DNA from: Larix sibirica
Lineage: Eukaryota; Streptophyta; Pinopsida; Pinales; Pinaceae
Reading direction: 5' to 3'
Assembly (NCBI GenBank): GCA_004151065.3
Contig: NWUY0300001242.1
Coordinates: 1 to 15,207 of the forward strand
Length of the DNA stretch: 15,207 nt
In this document: piece after piece, positions 1 through 8,279 of the stretch
Position numbering within the stretch: the stretch's first letter is position 1
Layout of the letters: every line of letters begins with the position of its first letter
Program-made: the position numbers and the translations under genes
The notes under the pieces: generated by a model
Told to the model about the DNA's origin: nothing
The model's database searches: none
The model's input: only the letters and a program-made list of their open reading frames with translations

Positions 1-396
1 GATCCCTCTTGGTGCTTGATAGATCCAGAGTTAGATGGGTCTATACTAGTTACTATGTAAGTGGGATGATAACTTGAACATGTAAGTAAAACAAGAGTAG
101 AACTAATGGAAATAATAACATTTCGACTATAAAATCATCAACAAGGTTATGCGTAAGAAGAAAGTGGTACTTGACCCTCCTTGTACGTAGGGCACGACGG
201 TGTAGGCCCAGGTTTGGAATGAGCTACACACTTGCATCACATAGGTTAGTGGCATGTCTCAAGTGGGGTAAGGATAGTGACACCAACTTTAAAGGAGAGG
301 ATGAATGATAGATGGAAAAGGAAAGATAAAAGGAAGCGTTGTTGGGATGACTCTAACAAATGCAAGAGAAGGAAGATGTTAGCACTTGCATGGTGT
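1..396. other. Unassigned purine-rich DNA
   Basis: No reading frame, RNA gene or recognisable element was found here. The + strand is rich in A and G. The window opens with GATC, which would fit a clone or fragment end but is too short to mean anything alone. Confidence 0.5.
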
Positions 397-819
397 TGTG
401 GAATGCATGTGGCAACATATTTTGACTAAGAAACAATGCAATCAAGGGAGGCAATATACACTAAACCAGTGTTATCCCGAGCACAAAGTTGACCTATGGT
501 ACTCCAAAGCTAATGTGAGCATGGGAGGTGACATATATAATCAAGGATTATCATGGTCATGGAGGCAACATACAATAATCAATGGTATAGTGCGAGTCCC
601 ATGTGATATATTATAGTCTAGAGAGTGCAAGTAGAATAGGCAATATGCATTGATCTAGAGTCATCGCAAACACAAAGGAGACATGTCATAACCTTGAGTT
701 AGTGTGAGCATGGGGGAAACATACATTAATGTGGAGTTGATGCAAGTGCAGTGGGAATGATATACATCAATATAGGGTCAATGTGAGCACATAGGAGACC
801 GATTCCAATTATGTACTGA
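397..819. repeat. Degenerate minisatellite, period about 38 bp, about 11 units
   Basis: Read by eye, this stretch divides into units that begin near 397, 435, 473, 512, 550, 587, 623, 662, 701, 739 and 780, so spacing is 36-42 bp. The recurring pattern is a GTGAGCA- or GTGCAAG-like start, a GGGAG/GGAGG-like purine block about 10 bases in, a CATA-rich segment such as ACATACAT, then an AAT..AGG or CTAGAG-like end. The clearest copies are at 512, 550, 701 and 739. Units differ by many substitutions and small indels, so the array is old. A short open frame at 386-616 lies inside it and is probably a by-product, because the unit length is not a steady multiple of three. A decayed 39-bp (13-residue) coding repeat cannot be excluded. 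Confidence 0.7.
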
Positions 820-2700
820 AAGAGGTAAGGGGTGCAAAGGAGGAGATGATGCCACAAAAGAAAGGGTTATGTAGTTGTAATCTATGGAATGCAAGCCACT
901 AAGGGTACATCTCAAAAGAGAGACCAACGAAGTGATAATTGATTCTAACTAGAGGGGTTATTTTGAGTCAATTTGTACCCAGGATAATGAATTAAAAAGG
1001 ACCAATTCATTGATAATGTGACCAAAGCAAAGGGAGAAAAGGGGCACACGAAAGAGGAGCTAAGGAAAAGGGGTGAGGATTTCCTGGAGCACCCAAGAGA
1101 TAAGGGAAGGAGGAGAGAGATGCAAAGGAGAATGGGAAAGAAATAACATGATAAGATGAGAGGATAACTAAGGAAGATTGTGTGCTATTGAGGTTGGAGG
1201 TGGCCATAGATGATGATGAGTGGTCCAATCTGACCCAAAAAGGTCCCATTAAAGATAGGGGTTCGTTCAACCTGATAGAACATCTTTTCGAGGTTAGTGG
1301 ATATCATCTTAGACCACCAATGAGAAGTTGAGGAAGGGGATGAAAGGAAATGGAAGACAAAGAAGAGGAGGGTTTTCCTTGAGTGGAATAATGCATGAGC
1401 AACGAGGAAGGAAGGGAAGGATCAAGTAATTATCTAGAAAATCTGAAAGGATGCACACCTTTTAGGTGAGAGGTGATGAGGCAACAAGATGACTCTAGAG
1501 GTAAATTGCTCATAAGGTGTCTAAGAGGAGGCCTAGTCTCTAATCCTTAATGGATCATGTCAATGGATCCTATAATATAAGGGGGAGCCTTAGGGAAATC
1601 AAGAGGTACTACACCACCTTATGCTTGTGATTATAGGAGTGCCTTGGAGTCTTTCGATGTTGCCTCAGGCTAGGGGTAAGGTGTAGTGTCAATGGGACAA
1701 ATAAGATATGCTTGTCCTACAAAGCTATTAGGTTGATATGCGATGCCTTATCTATGTGTAGTGCATTGTTGAGAGGTAAGACCTTAGGTTGGGGGTGATC
1801 GTAAGCTTTATTCAGAGAAAGAGGGGTGCATTCATTGAAGGACATGATATTTGTTGATGTTGCGAGTTTTTTGCTTATGATACTTCTACCAATTGTTTGA
1901 GCTAGGGAAAGGGACAAAACTTGAAGTCTTTGTGACTAGTTGCAAGAATATTTGCTTTGGTTGAGAGCACCTTACATTCCTTTCTTCGCACGGAAGGAGA
2001 TATGCAAGGCTCTTAAGAACGAGGGTTTTGAGGTGAGATTGGAGGTTTGACTTGGTAAAATTATTGGGGAGGGAAAGGTTTCCTAAGCGAGTCTTTAGTT
2101 TCTACAAATAACTCTCTAAGGATTCTTTCTTCAAGTTTTCAAATGTAGGGCATGAGTTTGTCACAATTCCTACATGACATAGGTGGTTGTATGTTTAGTT
2201 GGCTAGGTGGATGACAAGTTGTATGATGGATTTGGTTAGCAAAAAAAAATGGGTTTCACGTTGAAAGGAAATGGTACTCAGATGATTACTGGGAGGTATG
2301 CTCATTTGAATAAGGTGAGATAGATTGGACATGTTTTTGGGATAATGTTAATTGTCCCCAAGATGCACGATAATAGGGTGAAAGAAGCTATAGAATGAGG
2401 ACAACCAGAGGACTCCGTAGTCCAAGGGACTAGGGACAAAAGAGAAGAAAAAATGGAGGAGAGAGCCTTTGCTTGAGAAAGGGAAGGGTTAATGGAAACT
2501 TGTTAGCGGAGTTGTCAAAGTGTAAAGATTGAATGGATTCATGTTTCCATAAACAATGCGAGGGTGGAGTTGGAAGACCACCCAACCACCCACACACTAC
2601 TAAAGGGGGGAAACATGAGAATGGAGTTGTAACTTGGTTTTGGGGAAAAAAATGAAACACCCTAGGGAAAGATAAAAAGGGAAAAAATAGAAAAGAGAGC
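820..2700. other. Unassigned, strongly purine-skewed region
   Basis: This 1.9-kb stretch has long GGAAGG, AAAGAGG and GAGGAGAG-like runs on the + strand and correspondingly pyrimidine-rich - strand sequence. Small - strand frames at 1007-1270, 1717-1917 and 2430-2660 lack any domain I recognise; they are probably long only because the skew makes stop codons rarer on that strand. It could be a heavily decayed retroelement internal region, but no gag zinc knuckle, protease or polymerase motif was seen. Confidence 0.45.
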
Positions 2701-3062
2701 CACTAGATTAATTAAGACCTTAAGATATTGTTAATGATTATTGAAGGATGTAGGTGATTAGGGTAATTAAATTAGGGTTTCAAAAGGGTTTTACTAGCAA
2801 ATTGAATGGAAAAGGAGAGTTAACTAACTAGGTTCATTTAACCAACAATTCCCTCAATGAGTTGGAAACCTTAGTGCTAGAAAATGAAAGAGAAAGAAGA
2901 GACCTCACTTGAAATTTGTTGGTGTAGATGATGAAGATACCTAGGCTGAAGACCATAGTTGTGATATCCCTTCAAGAGTGAACCAAATACTAGTATGACC
3001 AACACACTCAACTTCAAATTCCTGCAAGAAAAGACATTTCCTCAAATTTGAAATGCAATGAA

Positions 3063-3080
3063 ATATATATATATATATAT
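3063..3080. repeat. (AT)9 microsatellite
   Basis: Nine uninterrupted AT dinucleotides follow AAATGCAATGAAAT-type sequence. This is an ordinary simple repeat, likely length-variable between individuals. Confidence 0.95.
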
Positions 3081-3628
3081 GCAATATAATCAATAAACAC
3101 TAGATCTTCTATTATAAAGATAAATCAATGAAAATTGAAGAGTAGAGAGACCTAGTTCACTCATAAGGGATTATACCTTCCATGCTCTAGCTGTGGTAGA
3201 AAGTCCATGGAGGTTGTGAGGTTGAAATTTCCAAGCTATGGGTGAAACTATGTTAATGAATACACCTTAGGATGAATCAATCAAACCTACAATATTGGAA
3301 CCTGCATTCTAGTCAAAGGTGGCTTTGTAGAGGTGTTGGAGATGACATGTGCACATAAATTAGGATATCGAGAGAGGTGGAAGGAGATTAATATCCGATT
3401 TAAGTGTATCCTTGTAACTTAGGGTTTTCAAAGAAAAAATGTATGGAAAGAGTTAAATCTACAATGTTGCATGAGGATCCATTCCCCTAAGAAAAACCCT
3501 ATATTCAACATTCCAACATTCTAGGACTTATAACAATTTGACAACATTCCATTTTCATTATGGACATAATTAGAGACATGGAGACTTCAAGCTCATTCCT
3601 AATCCATACTCATCAATTGACAATCCAA

Positions 3629-3653
3629 CCATCCCTAAAAAAACTAGGGATGG
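3629..3653. repeat. Perfect 9-bp inverted repeat with 7-nt A-rich loop
   Basis: CCATCCCTA at 3629-3637 is the exact reverse complement of TAGGGATGG at 3645-3653, with the loop AAAAAAC between. The stem does not extend further. No T-run follows it and no gene lies beside it, so there is no reason to call it a terminator. Confidence 0.75.
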
Positions 3654-3896
3654 CTAGTCGTCCCTCGACCCACTTGTTATAGCATTTCCTAAATCACTAA
3701 TGCTAAAAACCCCCTACACCCCTCTTGCACATAAAAATATGAAAATATCCTTCAAAAAATTCAAATTGGACTTGCATACGTGTGATGCCAGTTAGAAACA
3801 AACGTATACACTAATTACCCTTTAGCTTGAAAGTCGGTGCTAGTCCACATGGACTTACTTACACCCAACCCAACTCCCTAAACCACTTCTCTCAAG

Positions 3897-3904
3897 TATA
3901 AAAG
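3897..3904 (+). promoter_or_regulatory. TATA-box-like sequence
   Basis: TATAAAAG lies in a pyrimidine-rich setting (CTTCTCTCAAG just before it), a context common for plant RNA polymerase II core promoters and for LTR promoters. No coding sequence was recognised downstream before the hAT remnant at 5.4 kb. It may be part of an old LTR or a chance match. Confidence 0.25.
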
Positions 3905-5298
3905 TCCTACATTTGAAGGTGGGACCATATACCAACATTGTAATTACATTCTGAAGGACTTGAACCAGAGTGCCCTTGGATTTTATAGCATCATTCCCAT
4001 CCGACTTTTCCTTTGTGTTGAGTTTCCTTTCTCCTTTGAGTGAGTGGGGATATTTATTGTATTTAATTAATCCCTTTTATTCCTAGACAAAGAAAGAGAG
4101 AAGATGAAGATCTATTAGTGGCTCGAGCAAGGAGAATCTAGGCTGGTGATGGAGGCACTGTGCTAAAGGATTAGCTAATATTTTCCTTTGTAGTTGTCTC
4201 TTTTTCTAAATATAAAATCACTCTTCTTTCCCTCCCCCAAAATGCTTCTTTTTATTGTGTGATTGTTTACATGTGATGTTTTGGGAATGAATTGGTTTTA
4301 ACCTGAATGAATCGATTTGCTTAGTTAATTACCAGTTCAATGGTAATTTTTTATATTTCATTTAATAGTCAAAAGTTGTTTGAGAAGGATTGTTGGTTGT
4401 GCTGAGTGCAAGTACACAAGAGTTTTGATTTGAGTAGAGGACAAGACTTGGAGCAAAAAACACTTGTGAAGTGTTCAACTGCTAGGATCCAAGTAACTTT
4501 CTCTTTGAATTCAAAGTTGATTAATTAAGTAGGAGTTAAGATTATATATATTCCCTTGATATGTTAGTATCCCTAACCCTAGTTACTAGGATAGTTTTTC
4601 CCACGACACCACTACAATCATTTAACATTATAGAAAAAAAATCCTAAACTTAACACTAGGTGTTTCCCTATTTGACTTTATCTACACGTGCCCCCTAAAC
4701 TAGTAAAACCTAACCCCATCATTTTTATTCCATTCATCCTCGCTGCACCTCTCTTACTCCATTCACCCTTCAACTTGATCTGTCATCCATGAGACCGTTG
4801 TACATTTGTTTGAACTTGATTCTCATCTATAGGATATCACATAGTCACAACTCTCCACACTCCAAAACTCACGACACTCAATAACATGTAGTACATTCCC
4901 CACTCTCTAGCTCTTACAATACTCTTTGACACTCATTCTTGGGCTTGTAGACTCACTCTAGCACTCACTTGTAGGCCATCACACTTCAAGAGCAGTACAT
5001 GTGACACAACCCATTGATTTTCCCTTCACATAGTCAAGATTCAACATAGATTTTGAAGTAGATTCTTCCTTCACCAAGGATGCTAGATTTTAATTTTTGG
5101 CATTTATTACTTTTTGAAATCATTTTTTTAAACTACACATTACATTTCAGACTTTAGTGTTATAAATTTCACTAGTTTCACATTGTGAATGGTTTAGTGA
5201 TTTCGATTGAATATATTAGTTTGGGATTTACATTTTTTTAAAAGATTTCTTCCAAGTTCCTTACTTTGTGCACTATTCAATTGTTCAAAAAAGTTTCA
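3905..5298. other. Unassigned DNA upstream of the hAT gene remnant
   Basis: No gene was recognised. The segment 4600-5060 is C-rich with many CACTC and ACACTC-like steps and low G, unlike its surroundings. A 13-nt inverted repeat CCTAGTTACTAGG lies at 4578-4590, next to the possible primer-binding-site-like sequence at 4596-4611. The 5' end of the hAT transposon should lie in the right part of this stretch or just beyond it, but I could not identify a terminal inverted repeat or an 8-bp target duplication by eye. Confidence 0.4.
4596..4611 (-). promoter_or_regulatory. Possible decayed retroelement primer-binding site
   Basis: Read on the - strand this is TGGTGTCGTGGGAAAA. It begins with TGG, as all sites complementary to a tRNA CCA end do, and it resembles the tRNA-Asp-type site used by plant Athila/Tat elements (TGGCGCCGTTGCC...) with two C-to-T changes and an indel. 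No LTR ending in CA was found directly upstream on the - strand, and no gag was recognised at lower coordinates. It cannot belong to the Gypsy pol at 11.4-13.9 kb, whose primer site would lie above 14 kb. This is a weak call. Confidence 0.2.
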
Positions 5299-5421
5299 AA
5301 TGGAGGGAAGCACTTTTCCAATGCCTCAATCTGAAATGAGACCAACTATAATGTTGCTAGAGCCAACTAAAAACTCATTTTCCATCAATGTGAAGAACCT
5401 CTTATTGCATTTTTTTTAAAT
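5299..5421 (+). pseudogene. Possible N-terminal leader of the hAT transposase remnant
   Basis: An ATG at 5299 opens a 40-codon stretch that runs to 5419 and starts MEGSTFPMPQ. The frame of the following zinc-finger remnant is different, so joining them would require one frameshift. I include it because it directly abuts recognisable transposase sequence on the same strand, but no homology to known N-termini was recognised. Confidence 0.3.
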
Positions 5422-7483
5422 CACCTAAAACAAGAGGAAAACGATGATGGTTTAGAGGAATGGAAATACAAACTCAATGGTCACACACTTAAGCAAAACT
5501 ACACTAGAGATTACCATCATCTTTTGGTTATTCCCGAGGATGGAGTAAATGGATGAACCCACCCCTTGGAAAACAAGATTGAAATTACTAAAATTCACAT
5601 GGTTTCCAAGGGTGACACTATAAAGGTAGAGGATAATTTACTATCTTAAAAAAACAAAGAGTCACAGGCTTAATAAAGTCCTCTCAAAGAGAAACCAATG
5701 ACAATGATGAAATTGATTCATTGGCGGTTCTATTAATAATATTTCAAGTAAGAAGGTTTTTGTGATAGAGATGTTCAATACACAATGCAAGGACGAGGTA
5801 GATGAAGTAATGACTGAATTTTTGTTTGCTAATAGGATATTGTCAAATGCCACCCATTTTCCTCTCTAGAAAGAGATGATTGATACAATCATTGTTGTTG
5901 GCCCATCATTTCAATTCCCTAGTTACAATAAAATGAGAACATTCTTAGACAAGGGGGTATCTGAGATGCAAGGGTTGATGGAAGGATTTAGAAAAGCATT
6001 GGTTGTCTTTGGGTGTTCAACCGTCATGGATGGTTGGATAAATATTCAACAAACATATTTGTTTAACATCATTGTCACCTCTCCAAGTGGGCCCTATTTC
6101 TTGAGGGAAATACATTTTAATAGAAAGATGAATGATGCAACTTTCTAGTTTGAGGTATCGAAGGATGCAACCAAAGAGATTGGTTGTAGAAATGTAGTTC
6201 AAGTTATCATAGACGTTGCACCAATTTGTAGGTTTGTGGGGTTGATGGTTCAAAGTAGGTATAAGCATCTACTTTGAACCCTTTGAACCCTTTGTCTGAA
6301 TGCTTTAAATAATGCACTCAAAGACATCAAAATTTTTTCTTGGATCACCTGCACTATTTTGGATGCACGAGAGGCACACATGTTCATTTGCAACCACCAT
6401 GCCTCTCTAACAATTTATATGATTTATGAAAAACATGAGTTCTTGAAACTAGTGGATAGAAGGTATGCCACATACTTTATTCTTTTTGACCATATGCTAT
6501 AGGTTAAACATTCCTTATAGGTCACTACTATTAGTTTTGAGTGGTATACATAGGGGTGAATCCAAAATAGACCAAGGAAAGAAGGTGAGACATATGTTGT
6601 GGAATTATGATTGGTGGGTTGATGTGCAATACAATGTCTCTTTCACCTCTTTGATAATGGAGCTAATCAAGTATGCAAATTTAGATTCCCCTAGTTGTGG
6701 GGAAATATATGAGTCAATTGAAAACATGATTGAAAATATCAATTATCAAGTCCATCGCCTATCACAAGAATTCTTCTTTGGGCTTATTTAAATAATTCCA
6801 AAAGTTGTTATAAAAGAGCTGGAAAAGGTTGAACACATAGATTCTTCATATTGTTGCTTATGCACATAATCCAAAGTGGTATGTGGAGAGGGAAGGAAAA
6901 GTTGAATCAATAGATGACCTGAGGTGAAACAAGGATTTATTGACATCATCAAGAAATAAACCATAATTTGAGAACAATTTCGTGATTTTTCATTGTAGCT
7001 CATTGAGTGCCACTTTCTCTAAAGATGCAAAGGAAGATTTGTTGGGTATGGAAAAAAGAAGTTACAGTGGATGATGGGGTATGTATGGGGACATCACTCT
7101 AGAGACCCACACTCTTGCTATATTAGGTTGCTAGTTCCTCAGTTGCAGAAAGGAACTAGTCACACAGTTTGATCCAGTCTATTAAAGGGAATACTAAGCT
7201 TACCTCTAAGAAAGCAGACAAACTAGTTTATGTGCATAGTAGTCTTTTCCTTCTTACAAGAAAGGCATCAAATTATTTATAGAGACCAAAATCATGATGA
7301 GATGTAGATCTTGAGGATGCTTCCAAAATTGATGATCGTGATGAGGATGATTCATCTCTCCATGTAGGATTGGTTAATGTACCATTAGATGATATTGAAT
7401 TGTAGGTGTAGGGCATTAAAGATGACGAGAGAGAAGAAAGTGAGGCTTAGGAATTTCTAGATAGATTTAATATAGAAGATTAA
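5422..7483 (+). pseudogene. Decayed hAT-superfamily transposase (DUF659 type)
   Basis: In life this would be a cut-and-paste DNA transposase. Remnants lie in the expected order across three frames. A BED-type zinc-finger remnant occupies about 5461-5550 (KLNGHTLKQNYTRDYHHLL). DUF659 is the clearest part, within 5876-6148: GPSFQFPSYNKMRTFLDKG, then FGCSTVMDGW carrying the acidic residue, then SPSGPYFLREIHF. The RNase H-like core continues with NVVQVIIDVAP near 6192, LKDIKIFSWI near 6320 and RRYATYFILFDHML near 6457. A middle segment at 6600-6770 contains WWVDVQYNVSFTSLI, and AYAHNPKWY lies near 6855. The hAT C-terminal dimerisation region at about 7139-7260 includes KLTSKKADKLVYVHSS. An acidic tail ends at TAA 7481-7483. 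Many stops and frameshifts make it non-functional. Full-length relatives are roughly 650-750 residues, so most of the gene is present. The family assignment is firm; exact ends are not. Confidence 0.9.
6247..6280. repeat. Perfect 12-bp inverted repeat inside the hAT remnant
   Basis: GGTTCAAAGTAG at 6247-6258 pairs exactly with CTACTTTGAACC at 6269-6280 across a 10-nt loop. It lies in the transposase core just after the VQVIIDVAP motif. A 9-bp tandem duplication, CTTTGAACC at 6272-6280 and 6281-6289, overlaps the right arm. The position inside coding sequence suggests a mutational product and not a designed element. Confidence 0.85.
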
Positions 7484-8013
7484 AATTTACGAGTAGCTTC
7501 ATCTTTCATTCTAATATGGACATTGAGTAAGTGATTCCTTTTTTTGTCACTTTAAGGCATTTTGTTATTTAAGACCCGTACTATATATTATTTCGTGTAT
7601 TTTTCTTTGAACTATCATCCATGCTTTTCCTAACTCGTCATTTTGGATATATAATCTATTTGTCATCTTTTCTGACCTCTTGATTCTTAACCCTTTTCTA
7701 TTATAGATATATATGTGATTGTTTTCAACTTTATGTTTCTCAGTTCTCAATTTCAACTTTCTGTTTATGTGAAATTCCGAGTTCTTTCAACTCCGACTTT
7801 AAAGGTCTTAGTTCGATAACAATTAAGATAGATGATGCTCAATTTATAAATTTAAATTTTACTTACTATTTTGAAATGATTCATGTATACATTGTTGTAA
7901 TTTTTCTTTATTTGAAATTTAGTTATTATCATTTTTCTTTGCTAGATTTTGTAATGCGTTCTCAAATTTTCAAGCTTTATCATTACATTTTTTTTGAACA
8001 TTCATCATTTACC
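7484..8013. other. Unassigned AT-rich DNA downstream of the hAT gene
   Basis: The + strand is T-rich with short ATATAT tracts near 7705. The 3' end of the hAT transposon should lie in or just after this stretch, but no terminal inverted repeat was identified. The - strand frame at 7565-7756 has no recognisable content. Confidence 0.4.
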
Positions 8014-8279
8014 ATGGATGGACAAAATGTTCAAGGCCAATCCGAAGGAAATCAAAATTCAATGTTGAGGTTCATGATCCACTACTCAATGATGGACCAA
8101 AGCATACAAATAATGGATGTGGAATATTTGTGGCCACCTTTTTAGAGGAAACTGCCAAAGAGCATATCGTCATCTATTGGGAAACTCAAGTTATGGTGTT
8201 AAGTGATGCCTCTATCCAAGTCAACGGAGAGATAGAATTTCTCAAGCTTATGAAGGTCGTAACTTTAGAATGTAATTAG
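8014..8279 (+). pseudogene. Small frameshifted reading frame, unknown product
   Basis: An ATG at 8014 sits in ACCATGGATGG, a strong plant-type start context, and opens MDGQNVQGQSEGNQNS. After about 16 codons that frame drifts and ends at 8145. A second frame, shifted by two bases, is open from about 8007 to TAG 8277-8279 and reads sensibly from 8061 (NVEVHDPLLNDGPKHTNNGC, later ending KLMKVVTLECN). A single small indel near 8061 would connect the two into about 88 residues. The composition is soluble and acidic-to-neutral, with no membrane segment. I recognise no domain. It could be a fragment of a captured gene or of another transposon, or a chance open stretch. Confidence 0.3.

Larger units (their letters stand above)
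2701..3896. other. Unassigned AT-rich DNA
   Basis: No coding region was recognised. Apart from an (AT)9 tract and a short hairpin, listed separately, it is plain non-coding sequence. Strand composition changes within it, from purine-rich on the left to pyrimidine-rich on the right near 3500, which may mark a junction between different old insertions. Confidence 0.4.

Noticed and set aside
386-616. 76-codon + strand open frame
   Set aside because: It lies inside the 38-bp minisatellite, has no domain, and its repeat period does not hold a steady reading frame.
397-819. CRISPR-like spacing of repeated units
   Set aside because: Units are contiguous diverged tandem copies without distinct spacers, and the surrounding sequence is plant transposon DNA.
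1007-1270. 87-codon - strand open frame
   Set aside because: Composition is Ser/Leu/Pro-rich as expected from reading the pyrimidine-rich strand of a skewed region; no motif was recognised.
2430-2660. 76-codon - strand open frame
   Set aside because: Same compositional explanation, with no domain or conserved pattern.
3629-3653. Rho-independent terminator
   Set aside because: The hairpin has no following T-run and there is no bacterial gene context.
6017-6268. 83-codon - strand open frame
   Set aside because: Antisense to the clearly recognised DUF659 region of the hAT gene.
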